Source of the DNA: JAGRCP01 sp942490705
GTDB taxonomy: Bacteria > Chloroflexota > Anaerolineae > Caldilineales > Caldilineaceae
DNA length: 64,000 nucleotides
Assembly: GCA_942490705.1 (NCBI GenBank)
Contig: CALNXY010000015.1
Location: forward strand, 1-64,000
Reading direction: 5' to 3'
Under the pieces are notes generated by a model. It was not told where the DNA came from. It saw only the letters and a program-made list of their open reading frames with translations, and did no database searches. Below are positions 15,708 through 27,000 of this stretch, piece by piece. The position numbers and the translations under genes were made by a program. The stretch's first letter is position 1; each line of letters starts with the position of its first letter.

Positions 15708-17434
15708 GACGCACAACAGTAGACAAAATTCGTGAAAACATTCGCCTTCAGCAGACCTATAACATCTTTCTGCGCTACGGCTGGGACATGCTGTTCGAAA
15801 AGTGGGGCGTTCTTAATGATTTCAGGCTGGACATGCAGAGCTGGGTCTGGCAGTTACCGCCCGACCTGCCACAGGTCTCAACTCCGGTCAAAGCGCGCCT
15901 GATGATCGAGCAACTGGGGCCCACGTACGTCAAGATGGGACAAATCATCTCGAGTCAGGCGTCAGTGATCCCGCCTGAATGGGAAGTGGAGTTGGAAAAG
16001 CTGCAGAGCGAAGTTCCTCCCTTCGCGCTTGAACAGGTCCTCGAAACCATCATTGCGGAACTGGGCGCGCCGCCCGAAAAGCTATATGCAACCTTTGACC
16101 CGGTTCCGTTGGCAGCAGCGTCGACGGCACAGGTACACCGCGCAACGTTGCATAGCGGAGAGCAGGTCGTGGTCAAGGTACAGCGCCCCCATATCCAGCA
16201 AGAGATGAAAGCGGATATGGCTATTATGCAATATGCGGCCGGCGTGGCATCAGGTCGTTCCGAAGAGTTGCAGTTGATCGATCTGGTGGGCATGTTGGAT
16301 CAATTCAGTACCAGTGTCCTGGATGAGCTTGATTACAGTGGCGAAGCCTACAATGCCTTGCGCTTGACCGAAAACCTGTCAGGAATCGACGGCGCCAGCG
16401 TACCCGAGGTCTATTTGGATCTCAGTACCTCTCGGGTCTTAACCATCGAGTTTATCAATGGTGTCAAAATTAGCGACCTCGATGCCATTGACGCAGCAGG
16501 CATCGACCGAAGTACGTTGGCAACCACAGCATTGAGTGCGATGATCAAACAGTTGTTGATTGACGGCTTCTTCCATGCCGATCCGCACCCTGGTAACGTG
16601 TTGGTCAACCTGGACACAGGCGCGATTACCTTCATCGACACGGGCATGGTAGGCGAGCTGAACGTCCACCAGCGCATGAATGTGATCCAACTCTTGATAG
16701 CGTTACAGGATCAGGACGTAACGGCCCAGGCCCAGATATTGCGCAACATGAGCGTTCCCTTCATTGAGCCGGTCGACGAGCAAGCGTATATCCGAGATTT
16801 CGAACGCCGGATGGGACGCTTTTTCTACCGCACCAGCGTACCCTTCGATGAAATCATCAACACCGGCTTTGATCTATTGCGCGAGCACGGTCTACGTCTC
16901 GACCCCGATCTGACCATGGGCATCAAGGCACTGGTACAGTTGGAAGCCATTGCCAATCTCCTCTTTCCAGGCGGCGGCATCGTCAATCAGGGCGCACCAA
17001 TTGCTCGTGAAATGGTCGCGGAGGAGATTACCGCAGAGAACATCACTGAGATCGCCAAGAAACAGGTGACTGTGAGCGCACGTGGCCTAGTCAATCAGTT
17101 GCCAACCCTGCAGCAAGCGACTGGAAAATGGCTGGAGCAGTACAAAAAAGGCCGCTTCGAGGTCTACCTCGACACGTCTAGCCTGTCGACCCAGGTCAAC
17201 AAGCTAAATCGCATGGGGCGTTTGATCGTCATTTCGCTCTTGCTTGTCGGCATGCTCATTGCCTCCGCCATCGCCTCCACGATGTTGGCCGTCAATCAGA
17301 GTACAAGTGAGACGTGGAACCAACTGTTTCGTGTGGCCTATGTCGGTTATCTTTTCTCGATGGCAGTGGCCGCGATCATTGTGCTACGCCTGCTTTGGCG
17401 CTGGTTTCGTGGAGAAGACCCTATAGGCGACTAG
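15704..17434 (+). CDS. ABC1/UbiB-family atypical kinase
   Basis: A 576-residue AarF/ABC1/UbiB-like protein kinase-like protein. The KxGQ motif YVKMGQIISS, the Ala-rich nucleotide loop AAASTAQVHRA, the VVKVQRP lysine strand, and the catalytic GFFHADPHPGNVL and FIDTGMVGEL motifs are all present. Two transmembrane helices close the protein (LIVISLLLVGMLIASAIAST and YLFSMAVAAIIVLRLLW), as in family members anchored to membranes. Relatives support quinone or lipid metabolism; no ubiquinone or menaquinone genes are nearby. It overlaps the upstream holin-type gene by four bases and is followed by a large hairpin. Confidence 0.93.
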   Translation: MRRTTVDKIRENIRLQQTYNIFLRYGWDMLFEKWGVLNDFRLDMQSWVWQLPPDLPQVSTPVKARLMIEQLGPTYVKMGQIISSQASVIPPEWEVELEKLQSEVPPFALEQVLETIIAELGAPPEKLYATFDPVPLAAASTAQVHRATLHSGEQVVVKVQRPHIQQEMKADMAIMQYAAGVASGRSEELQLIDLVGMLDQFSTSVLDELDYSGEAYNALRLTENLSGIDGASVPEVYLDLSTSRVLTIEFINGVKISDLDAIDAAGIDRSTLATTALSAMIKQLLIDGFFHADPHPGNVLVNLDTGAITFIDTGMVGELNVHQRMNVIQLLIALQDQDVTAQAQILRNMSVPFIEPVDEQAYIRDFERRMGRFFYRTSVPFDEIINTGFDLLREHGLRLDPDLTMGIKALVQLEAIANLLFPGGGIVNQGAPIAREMVAEEITAENITEIAKKQVTVSARGLVNQLPTLQQATGKWLEQYKKGRFEVYLDTSSLSTQVNKLNRMGRLIVISLLLVGMLIASAIASTMLAVNQSTSETWNQLFRVAYVGYLFSMAVAAIIVLRLLWRWFRGEDPIGD

Positions 17435-17492
17435 TGGTCAGCGAGACCAGATCGGCGATTGGCACTCGCTGGGGGATACATTTCAGCGTTGA

Positions 17493-17556
17493 GGCAAGAC
17501 GTGTCGGGGACGATCCAGTCCAGTTTGGTACTGGATCGTCCCCGACACGTCTTGCC
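17493..17556. terminator. 27-bp perfect inverted repeat
   Basis: Arms 17493-17519 and 17530-17556 match exactly over 27 bp with a 10-base loop, beginning 59 bases after the UbiB-like gene. It separates the membrane-gene run from the signalling island. It can act as a bidirectional terminator, but its length and perfection also fit a dispersed palindromic repeat. Confidence 0.65.
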
Positions 17557-17592
17557 CATTTCATGCACGGAGCCCCGGTTCCCGCTGCGTCT

Positions 17593-17620
17593 TTCACTAG
17601 ACCAGTGGTGATGCTATGAT
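17593..17620 (+). promoter_or_regulatory. Candidate promoter for the signalling island
   Basis: TTCACT (17593-17598) and TATGAT (17615-17620) are 16 bases apart, 42 bases before the hybrid kinase start. Each matches the sigma-70 consensus at four or five positions. Confidence 0.4.
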
Positions 17621-17661
17621 AGGACTCCATTTTCTGTAATAGACCTTGGTGGAACGGACGA

Positions 17662-20600
17662 ATGAACGCTCAGAGGCAAGTCTGGTGCACGCCCATTGCG
17701 GCGGGCGTACGCTTGGTTGCGGCGCCCATTTTACTTGCGGCTGTCCTGATCATGACCGGCTGCACGGCTGATGTCAATCCATTGGTGACGGCAGATCAAG
17801 AAACGGGCACTGCGTCCGGGCCGGCTGCAACGCCCACCTCACTTCCGTCTCCAGAGCAGTCTGCGTCCATACCGAATCTATCCGGCGGGCATCTGCGCTT
17901 CGGCCATCTCAGCACCGACGACGGCTTGACGAACAACACGGCCTGGAATTTACTGAAAGATAGCCGCGGCTATCTTTGGATTGCCACCTTTGATGGCCTG
18001 AATCGCTACGACGGGTATGAAGTAACGGCGTTCAAGCATGATCCTGAGGATCCGTCCACGATCAGTTCAAGCTTCACCCGCCGCGTGATCGAAGACGCAA
18101 GCGGCATGATTTGGGTGGGCACCACCAATGGCTTCAATCGTTTCGACCCCCTTACAGAGCAATTTACGCGCTACGGCTTTGATCCGTCGGTTTCAGACAG
18201 CACGGTCTCCGCCCTCTTCGAAGACTCGTCGGGACGCTTTTGGGTCGGCAGCTCCCACGGAATCCTCTACGAGTTCGACCGCACCGACGAAGAACTCAGC
18301 CCGTGGTCGCCTGAACACGAGCTTGGTCGCATCCTCGACATCGTGGAGGACAAGGAAGGCATCTTGTGGATAGGCCATAGCCGGGGATTAACCCGTCTTG
18401 ATCCGGATACGGAGTCGTTTGCGCTTTACGAGCCTGTGGACGCTACCGGCCTGCTGGCCAATCGGGTGAAGCAGATTCTGCTCGGCGACGACGGATTTCT
18501 CTGGCTTGCCATGGATGGCGGTGGGCTTGCCCATTTTGACACCGTGACTGAATCGTCCACGATCTATCGTCACGATCCGGATGACCAGACTAGCCTGAGT
18601 AGCAATGCCGTGATGAGCATCGCCGAAGCAGGCCCTGATTCCTATTGGGTCGGCACATATGGCGCAGGGTTGAACCTCTTTGACGCGGAGACCGGTACGT
18701 TCCGTCACTTCCAACCCAATCCTTATCTCTCCGACAGCCTGGGTGACGGTCGCATCCCGGCGCTACTGACAGATGATCAAAACACCCTCTGGATCGGCAC
18801 CTTCGGCGACGGGGTTAAATTTGTCAATCCCCTAAGCGGTCAGTTTGCCCACTACCAAAATATCCCGGATGATGCCAGCAGTTTGGTTTCCAGTGAAGTC
18901 AGTGCAGTGGGCCAGGACCAACACGGTGCGCTGTGGATTGCGACCTTCAATGGGGTTGACAGACTCGACCCGGCGACGGGCGATTACACCCACTACAAAA
19001 AGGATCCCGATGATCCCAATAGCTTGAGCGAAGATACCGCTCACTCCTTGTACATTGACGACGAGGGAATCGTCTGGATTGGAACGTGGCGCTCGGGACT
19101 GAATCGTTTCGATCCGGCAACCCAGACATTTACAAGCTATGTGCATGACCCCGATGACCCAAACAGCTTGAGCCACAACAATGTCCAGGCGATTGTCGAA
19201 GACGCAGCAGGGAAGTTGTGGTTGGCATCCTATGGCGGCGGGCTCAGCTACTTCGACCCGGACACGGGAACCTCCACGCGCTATCGCCACGATGATGCCG
19301 ACCCGCACAGTCTGAGCAGCGATCTCGTCATGACGGTCTACATCACGTCGGACGATGTGCTGTGGGTGGGGACCAATGACGGATTGAGTCGTTTCGATCC
19401 TGAAACGGCTTCATTTGTTCGTTATCCCGATTATTTTGGCGGACATACCGTCTACATGATGACCGAAAGCGCTGACGGCGTACTCTGGGTCGCCGCCAGA
19501 GATGGTCTCAAGCGATTCGATCCGCAAAGTGAATCGCTCTCTGCCTATGCCGTAAAGGATGGCCTGGCCAGCGAAGTCATCTTTGGCATCCTTGAAGATG
19601 CCCGGGGAGATCTTTGGCTGAGCACGATCAAAGGCATTTCACACTTTGACCCGACGACCGAAACCTTTCGGAACTTTGATCGCCACGCCGGCCTGCAGCG
19701 AAAAGAGTTTATCCGTGGGGCCTACCAAGCCGATGATGGGCAAATGTTCTTCTGGGGCAAGGACGGGATGAATGCCTTCTATCCTGATCAGCTCCGGGTC
19801 AATGAGTTTGTCCCGCCGGTTGTCCTGACGGATTTCAAATTGGACAATCAATCCGTCGCCATCGCCGAAGACTCTCCGCTGCAGAGTGTAGTTGATGCCG
19901 TCGATGAAATCACCCTTCCGTACGAGGACAAGGTGTTGGCGTTTGAGTTTGCAGCCCTCAACTATATCGCGCCGGAAAAGAATCAGTTCGCCTACATGAT
20001 GGAAGGATTCGATAAGGGCTGGACAGTCACAGACAGCACGAGTCGCATCGCCCGCTACACCAATTTGGATGCAGGCAGCTACACATTCCGGGTAAAAGCC
20101 TCCAACAATGATGGTGTGTGGAACGAAGCCGGCCGGTCGGTTGCCCTGACGATCCTCCCGCCCTGGTGGGAAACATTCTGGTTTCGGGGCGCCATTCTGA
20201 CGATGATTGCGGCCCTTCTGAGCGGCGCCTTCATGCTGCGCGTGAATGCAGTTGAGCGGCAGAAGCGTCAGCTTGAGATCCAGGTCATGGCAAGAACCAG
20301 CGAGCTGCAGGAGGCAAAAGAAGAAGCAGAAGTCGCCAGCCTCGCCAAGAGCACATTTCTCGCCAGCATGAGCCACGAATTGCGCACGCCGCTCAACGCC
20401 ATTCTTGGCTTTTCCCGGCTTCTGGGGCGTGATGAAGCGTTCAATGCCCAACAGCACGAGATGTTGGAGATCATTGATCGCAGTGGAGAACACTTGCTTG
20501 GCATGATCGACGACGTCTTGAGTCTGGCGAAGATTGAAGCGGGCAGCGTAGAGCTGAAGCTGGACGCATTCGACCTCCCCCAGGCCTTGCAGGACATCGG

Positions 20601-21759
20601 CTGGATCATGCAATCGCGGGCAGAGGGCAAGGGGCTGCGCTATGAGTTGGAGCTAGATCCGAACCTGCCCCGCTATGTGCAGGCCGATGCCGGTAAGATA
20701 CGCCAGGTACTGATCAACCTGATCAGCAATGCAGTCCGCTACACCGATGCGGGTGCGGTGGCACTACGCGCCAGGCTGCAATCGCCGGAAGAAATCGCGG
20801 GAATGGCGAATGGCGAGCGCGTGGTCGTCCAGTTTGCCGTCGAAGACACCGGTCCCGGCATCCCCCAAGAGCGTGTGGATGATATCTTTGGCGCTTTCGT
20901 CCAGGTCGCTCCCGGCCAAGACGATACCGGCGGCGTTGGACTGGGCCTGGCCATTGCCAAGTCATTGGTTGACGCAATGGGTGGTGAAATCGCGGTCGTC
21001 AGTGAAGTAGATCGCGGCTCGCGCTTCACAGTAAGTGTCCCAGTCCAGATGGCCCAAGGGAAGACCGTTTTACCCGACGCAGCGGCCACGCCCACAATCA
21101 TCGGCCTGGAAGCCGGCCAACCCGACTGGCGTCTCCTTGTGGTGGATGACAATCGTGAGAATCGTCTATTGCTGACAAATCTGCTGAGCAGCGCCGGCTT
21201 CACCGTGCAAGCAGCCAATAATGGCCAGGAAGCCCTTGATATATTTGCAGCCTGGCATCCCGACTTCATTTGGATGGATATGCGCATGCCCGTGTTGGAT
21301 GGCTACGCCGCAACCCAGGCGATTCGCGCCCTACCGGGTGGAGAGCGGGTCAAGATCGTGGCCGTCACCGCCAGCGTACTAACCGAAGAGCAGGGCGAAA
21401 TCCTGGCTGCCGGCTGCGATGCTATGGTGGCCAAACCCTTCCGCGACAGTGAGATTTTTGAGACGATGGCTCAACAGTTGGGCGTGACCTATCGCTACGC
21501 CACGGAATCATCGCCGTCGGAGCAGCAGGGAACGACTGCGCTTACGGCTGAGACATTGGCGGCACTGCCGCCGGCGTCGCTGGACGACCTGCGCGAGGCA
21601 ACCCTGGCGCTGGATCGTGCCGCCGCACTATCAGCAATTGAGTCACTTGCCCATAGCCACCCGGCAACGGCCGCCAACCTGCGGCAACTGGTTCAAAACT
21701 ATCAGATGGGTCAGCTGCAGGAACTGTTGACCGCTACGGAAGAGGCCCATGGCACCTGA
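17662..21759 (+). CDS. Two-component-propeller hybrid histidine kinase (lipoprotein-type N-terminus)
   Basis: A 1365-residue sensor. A hydrophobic leader ends at MTGC (Cys34), suggesting a lipid-anchored or cleaved N-terminus. About 13 Reg_prop repeats of the LWIGT..GLNRFDP type (about residues 80-680) should form two seven-bladed propellers. A Y_Y_Y domain follows (about 750-825), then one membrane helix (about 835-858). HisKA has its phospho-His at residue 905 in SMSHELRTPLNAI. The ATPase domain has INLISNAVRY, DTGPGIP and GLGLAIAKS. A receiver domain (about 1155-1270) has Asp1206 in WMDMRMPVLDG, and a helical tail ends the protein. In relatives the propellers sense extracellular glycans or other ligands. 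It overlaps the next kinase gene by 11 bases. Confidence 0.93.
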   Translation: MNAQRQVWCTPIAAGVRLVAAPILLAAVLIMTGCTADVNPLVTADQETGTASGPAATPTSLPSPEQSASIPNLSGGHLRFGHLSTDDGLTNNTAWNLLKDSRGYLWIATFDGLNRYDGYEVTAFKHDPEDPSTISSSFTRRVIEDASGMIWVGTTNGFNRFDPLTEQFTRYGFDPSVSDSTVSALFEDSSGRFWVGSSHGILYEFDRTDEELSPWSPEHELGRILDIVEDKEGILWIGHSRGLTRLDPDTESFALYEPVDATGLLANRVKQILLGDDGFLWLAMDGGGLAHFDTVTESSTIYRHDPDDQTSLSSNAVMSIAEAGPDSYWVGTYGAGLNLFDAETGTFRHFQPNPYLSDSLGDGRIPALLTDDQNTLWIGTFGDGVKFVNPLSGQFAHYQNIPDDASSLVSSEVSAVGQDQHGALWIATFNGVDRLDPATGDYTHYKKDPDDPNSLSEDTAHSLYIDDEGIVWIGTWRSGLNRFDPATQTFTSYVHDPDDPNSLSHNNVQAIVEDAAGKLWLASYGGGLSYFDPDTGTSTRYRHDDADPHSLSSDLVMTVYITSDDVLWVGTNDGLSRFDPETASFVRYPDYFGGHTVYMMTESADGVLWVAARDGLKRFDPQSESLSAYAVKDGLASEVIFGILEDARGDLWLSTIKGISHFDPTTETFRNFDRHAGLQRKEFIRGAYQADDGQMFFWGKDGMNAFYPDQLRVNEFVPPVVLTDFKLDNQSVAIAEDSPLQSVVDAVDEITLPYEDKVLAFEFAALNYIAPEKNQFAYMMEGFDKGWTVTDSTSRIARYTNLDAGSYTFRVKASNNDGVWNEAGRSVALTILPPWWETFWFRGAILTMIAALLSGAFMLRVNAVERQKRQLEIQVMARTSELQEAKEEAEVASLAKSTFLASMSHELRTPLNAILGFSRLLGRDEAFNAQQHEMLEIIDRSGEHLLGMIDDVLSLAKIEAGSVELKLDAFDLPQALQDIGWIMQSRAEGKGLRYELELDPNLPRYVQADAGKIRQVLINLISNAVRYTDAGAVALRARLQSPEEIAGMANGERVVVQFAVEDTGPGIPQERVDDIFGAFVQVAPGQDDTGGVGLGLAIAKSLVDAMGGEIAVVSEVDRGSRFTVSVPVQMAQGKTVLPDAAATPTIIGLEAGQPDWRLLVVDDNRENRLLLTNLLSSAGFTVQAANNGQEALDIFAAWHPDFIWMDMRMPVLDGYAATQAIRALPGGERVKIVAVTASVLTEEQGEILAAGCDAMVAKPFRDSEIFETMAQQLGVTYRYATESSPSEQQGTTALTAETLAALPPASLDDLREATLALDRAAALSAIESLAHSHPATAANLRQLVQNYQMGQLQELLTATEEAHGT

Positions 21760-24076
21760 TGACGCTTTGATCGCCCGTCCGGGCATGACGCGCCCTGAGA
21801 TCGACGCAAGCGACGGGGCAGATATTCTCGTCGTGGACGATACGGTCGCAAGCTTACGCCTGTTAACGGAGATGCTCTCCGAAGCCGGGTATCGCGTGCG
21901 CCCGGCGGAGCGGCCGCACGCCGCGCTCCAGTCCGCCCTGGCGCACCCGCCCAGCCTGATCCTACTCGATGTCAGAATGCCGGAGATGAGTGGTTTTACG
22001 CTCTGCCGGCGTCTGAAGCAGCATGAACAGACCGCAGAGATTCCCGTCATTTTTGTGAGCGCACTCCAGGATGTGGAAGATCGGGTCAGTGGCTTCGAGG
22101 CAGGCGGGGTGGATTTTGTCTCCAAACCCTTTCAAGAAGCAGAGGTGCTGGCCCGGGTAAAGACGCACCTGCAACTACGCGCCATGCAGCATTCGCTGGA
22201 GGCATTGGTTCTTCAGCGGACAGGCGAGCTCCGTCAGGCCAATGAAGCCCTGCGCCAAGAAGTCGCTGAACGCCGAGCTGCCGAAATTGCCGCCCTGGAG
22301 AACGAAGAGAAATTCCGTGCACTCTTCGACCATGGCGGCTATGCCATGAGCGTCGCCACCGGCGATTCCGGCCGCATCATCGAAGCAAATCAATCCTGGG
22401 TAAGCCTGTTTGGCTTTGATGAGGCGCACGAAGTGATTGACCAACCGGCAATGGACTTCGTAGCGCCGCATGCAAGGCAGCGGATCGCCGGCACTGCGCG
22501 CAGCCTGGACGCGGGTTCGCCTGTGCCGATGACCCTCATGACCGAAGGACTTCGTAAAGACAACTCCCTCTTTTATATGGAACTCGGGATGTCAGTTTTT
22601 GAGATAGGCGGCGAGCGCTACACCGTTCGCATGATCAATGATGTGACAGATCGCGTGGAAGCAGAGCAGCGGTTGCGAACGAGCGAGATGCGCTTTCGGG
22701 CCACGTTTGAACAAGCCGCCGTCGGCATTGCCCACGTGGCGCCAAACGGGCAGTTCCTGCGCGTCAACCAGCGCTTCTGCGAAATCGTAGGGTATACGCA
22801 CGAAGAAATGCTCACGCACACGTTTCAGGATATCACCCATCGCGACGATCTGCGTATCGATCTGGATGCGGTGCGGCAACTACTCTCAGGGCTGACGCAG
22901 AACTATGCGATTGAGAAACGGTACTACCGTAAAGATGGTGTGACGGTGTGGGTTAATCTGACCGTCTCTTTGCTGCGCACCGCGACGGGCGAGCCAGATT
23001 ATTTTGTCTCGGTAATCGAAGACATTACCGAACGCAAGCGGCTGCAGGAGGAACGAGATCACATCCTCACACTATCTCAGGATCTTATCTCGATTGTTGG
23101 AATGGATGGTTTGTTCAAGTACGTCAATCCCGCCTGGGAGAGCATGCTTGGCTTCGGGCGTCACGAGCTGATTGGAAAACGATTCCTGAATTTCGTCCAT
23201 CCGGATGACTATGAAGAGAGTGAGGCAGAAGCTGAAAAACTGGCTGCCGGCCATCTCACGAGCAACTTTGAAAACCGCTATATCCACAAGGATGGCACGA
23301 TCCGCCACCTGCTTTGGGTTGCGACTCCCCTCGTCGATGCCCAGACCATCTACTGTATTGCCCGCGATGTCACCTGGAGAAAACAGGCGGAGGAAGAAGC
23401 CCTGCTCTACCAAAACAGACTCAAGGCATTGGCCGCTGAGCTAACACTGGTTGAGGATCGCGAACGGCGGCGCATCGCAGCCGACCTGCATGATGAAGTC
23501 AGCCAAACGCTTGCTTTTTCCCGCATCCAGCTTGCCGCAGCGCGCAAGGCGACATCCGAAACGCGTCGCAACACGCTGCTGGACGAAACCTCGCAGACCT
23601 TGCTTAAGATGATCCAAACGACGCGCACGCTGGTCTTTGATCTAAGTTCACCACTTCTAAACGAGATCGGTCTGGAGGCAGCGCTTTCTGAATGGGCACA
23701 GCGCGAACTCGAAGCGAAGCATGGCCTGATTACGACGATAATGGATGATCGCGAAGACAAGCCGCTGACCGCTGACGTGCGCGGCCTGCTCTACCGCAAC
23801 ACCCGCGAACTGCTCATCAACGTTTTCAAGCATGCCAACGCAACGGCCGTAGTTGTCAGACTGGCCCGCGTAGGAGATACTATCACAATTAGCGTCGAAG
23901 ATGATGGTGACGGAATGGATCCCACCGCAGCGCTCCAAAGCGTAATACATGCGGGGAAATTTGGGTTATTTAGCATTCAGGAACGAATGAGTGATCTGGG
24001 CGGTTCGCTGGAGATTGTGTCGAATCCGGGTAGCGGCTCAACCGTCATTCTCACCGCTCCCCTCACATTCCGTTGA
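21749..24076 (+). CDS. REC-PAS-PAS-PAS-HisKA_3 sensor kinase
   Basis: A 775-residue cytoplasmic kinase with no membrane helix. It has an N-terminal receiver (about residues 24-140, phospho-acceptor Asp74 in ILLDVRMPEMSG), a coiled-coil linker, three PAS domains (about 185-300, 315-430, 440-555, the second with the GFxxxxGI-like EQAAVGIAHVAPNG) and a NarL-class HisKA_3 domain with His581 in ADLHDEVSQTLAF. A compact ATPase domain follows (LLYRNTRELLINVFKHANA, VEDDGDGM). The kinase class predicts a NarL-like receiver as target, and the next gene supplies one. Its own receiver could be fed by the upstream hybrid kinase, which would form a relay; this is inference from order and domain type. Confidence 0.92.
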   Translation: MAPDDALIARPGMTRPEIDASDGADILVVDDTVASLRLLTEMLSEAGYRVRPAERPHAALQSALAHPPSLILLDVRMPEMSGFTLCRRLKQHEQTAEIPVIFVSALQDVEDRVSGFEAGGVDFVSKPFQEAEVLARVKTHLQLRAMQHSLEALVLQRTGELRQANEALRQEVAERRAAEIAALENEEKFRALFDHGGYAMSVATGDSGRIIEANQSWVSLFGFDEAHEVIDQPAMDFVAPHARQRIAGTARSLDAGSPVPMTLMTEGLRKDNSLFYMELGMSVFEIGGERYTVRMINDVTDRVEAEQRLRTSEMRFRATFEQAAVGIAHVAPNGQFLRVNQRFCEIVGYTHEEMLTHTFQDITHRDDLRIDLDAVRQLLSGLTQNYAIEKRYYRKDGVTVWVNLTVSLLRTATGEPDYFVSVIEDITERKRLQEERDHILTLSQDLISIVGMDGLFKYVNPAWESMLGFGRHELIGKRFLNFVHPDDYEESEAEAEKLAAGHLTSNFENRYIHKDGTIRHLLWVATPLVDAQTIYCIARDVTWRKQAEEEALLYQNRLKALAAELTLVEDRERRRIAADLHDEVSQTLAFSRIQLAAARKATSETRRNTLLDETSQTLLKMIQTTRTLVFDLSSPLLNEIGLEAALSEWAQRELEAKHGLITTIMDDREDKPLTADVRGLLYRNTRELLINVFKHANATAVVVRLARVGDTITISVEDDGDGMDPTAALQSVIHAGKFGLFSIQERMSDLGGSLEIVSNPGSGSTVILTAPLTFR

Positions 24077-24094
24077 TCGATACGTATTGAGACA

Positions 24095-27000
24095 ATGAAG
24101 ATGACGATAACTGTCCTCTTGGTCGAGGATCATGTAATCTTTAGAGCCGGCCTGCGCATGCTGCTAAGCGAAGAGACGGACATCCAGGTCGTGGGCGAAG
24201 CGGGTGACGGCGCGTCAGCCGTCGAATCGGCACGCCAACTCCAGCCCGACGTCATCGTGATGGATATCACCATGCCGGATGTCGACGGCATCGAGGCAAC
24301 GCGCACGCTGCAGGCTGAATCCCCGACGAGCAACGTATTGGCCCTCTCCATCCATGGTGAGAGTCGCTTTGTGGAAGAGATGCTGCGCGCCGGCGCCACA
24401 GGCTATCTGCTAAAAGAGAGTGCGCCCGAGGAATTGCTGGATGCCATTCGTACAGTCGCGGATGGTCACCGCTACCTCAGCGGGACCATCAAAGGGATCT
24501 TGCTCTCGCGCTATATGGAAATCGTTGCCGATGGCGGCTTTGGTGATGACAGCGTTGCGTCCAACACTGATGAAGACGCCGTCATCTTGGAGACCAAGCT
24601 GCATCGACCGCTGACCGCTCACCGTTCGATCCAAAGACCCCGTCTTCTGGAGAGTCTCGAACTAGGCATGAGCCACCCGCTAACGTTGGTGTCGGCGGCA
24701 GCCGGGTACGGCAAGAGCACGATCGTGAGTCAATGGCTGGATCGATGCGCCTATCCCAATGCCTGGATCTCGCTTGACGAGCGGGACAATGACCTGCGCA
24801 GCTTTCTTGGCTATTTCATTGCCGCTGTAGAGTCACTCTTTCCCGAGTCGCTACGGGAAACGGCAGCGCTGCTGAAGGCATCTATGCTGCCCCCGCTCAG
24901 CCTACTGTCTGGCACGCTCATCAACGATCTCGCCACGATTCCCACTCCATACATCGTGGCGCTGGATGACTTTCACCGCATCGATGTGCCGGCAATCCAT
25001 GAGCTTCTGCGCGAGCTGCTACGGCGCCCGCCACAAACCTTACACCTTATTCTGATCACGCGCGTCGATCCACCACTCGACCTGCTACAGATGCGAGCAT
25101 ACCGCCGAATCGTTGAACTTCGGGCCGACGCCCTGCGGCTCTCGCCGCGCGAGACGGCGGAGTTCGTCGAGAATATGTTCGACATGCCGGTCGAAGAAGC
25201 CGTCGTCAATGCTCTGATGACACGCTCAGAAGGCTGGATCACGGGCTTGCACCTGATAACGCTTGCTGCGCGCTCTACTGAAGATTTGATCAACATACCG
25301 GCGAGTTTGCCCGGTGAACGGCAGACGCTGGACTATCTGGTGACCGAAGCGTTGGCCCACCAACCACATGGGTTACGGGGGTGGCTGCTCAAGACCTCAA
25401 TTTTGGACCGTTTCTGTGCACCACTCTGTGACGCGCTATGTATGCCGGCCGCTGAAGCGAAGGAAGATGCTGCAGGCCTGACGGGAGACTTATTTATCCA
25501 GTGGCTGATGGAGCGTAACCTGTTTGTCGTTTCGCTGGACTCCCATGACAAATGGTTTCGCTATCATCATCTTTTTCAAACGCTGCTGCAGGGACAACTC
25601 AGTCATGTCCTGAGTGAGGTCGAAATTGCTGATCTCTACGGTCGCGCCAGCCACTGGTTCGTGACGCAAGGACTGATCGATGAAGCATTCGACTACGCAA
25701 TTAAGGCTGGGGATCAGGCGCGCGCAGCGGAAATCGTTGAAACCCATCGCTACGCCGAATATGACGCCGATCGCGGGTACGTTGTGGAGCGGTGGCTCGA
25801 GCGCTTGCCGGCAGAAATCAAGGCCCAGCGCCCGGGGCTGCTCCTGGCCCAAGCCTGGGCGGCCATACAACGCTTTCAAATCGACCGCGTCACCGCACTG
25901 ATTGCACGAGTCGAACGGCTGCTCGATGGACAAACCGGGTCGCCAATGCTGCTCGGTGATCTGCACTATTTACGGGGAAATATTCAATATTGGAAGGGCG
26001 ATGGCAAAGAGAGCGTGGCCAGTTTGGAAGCGGCGTTGGAGCAGGTCGCCGGGTGGCAGCACCAAATTGAGTACAATACGATATTGATGCTCACATTGGC
26101 CCGATCGATGATCGGCCAGCAGGAGCAGGCGCTCCAGTTCCTCGACACCCGTATCCAGGAAGCCTCGGCAATCGAAGGGCAGTTCGTGACCCACCTCATG
26201 GGCGGCGTGGCGTTCCTTCACCTCTTGGCTGGCGATCTGGCGCAAACGCGGCAACAAGCGGAACGACTCCATGCCGAAGCAAACAAACGGCATTTTGTCA
26301 ATAATGATGCCTGGAGCTCCTATTTGCTCGGATACGTCGCGCTGCAATCTTACGACCTTGAGCAGGCAGTGCAGCACTTTGCGGTCGCCAGCAAAGAGCG
26401 GTACACCATGCAACGGGGGGGGGCGATCGACGCATTGGCTGGGCTGGCGCTTGCCCAACAGCTTCTTCAGCAAGAGAGCGAAGCACAGGAGACGATCGAG
26501 CGCCTGCTGGAGTTCACGCGCAGCACAGAAGATCGACATGGTCTTGCGCTTTCCCTATCCACGCAGGCACGGCTCGCGCTCCTGGCCGGCGACATGGATG
26601 CGGCAATTCATTGGGCCTTGGCAGCCGATGAAACCACCGTACAACCGGCGCCATTTCTATGGCTAGAAGTGCCGGCGCATACGCGTGCCAGAATATTACA
26701 TGGCATGGGTACCGAAAAGAGTCTTGCCGCAGCCGGCGAGCTGCTGAACGCCAGCCTTCACTGGAGCAAGGCCGGACACTTCACCGGTCAGGTCATAGAG
26801 GCTGGCGTCCTGCAGGCGCTCGTCCTGGATCGGCAAGGGCAAACCGACCATGCACGCCAGGTCCTGACAGAAACCGTCACGCTGGCCGCGTCGAGGGGAT
26901 GGATTCGACCGTTCATCGAAGCCGGCAAACCAATGGCAGCCATGTTGGCCCAGTTGCAGGCGCCGACGTCAACGCCAATCGTGAAGCGTCACGCCACCAC

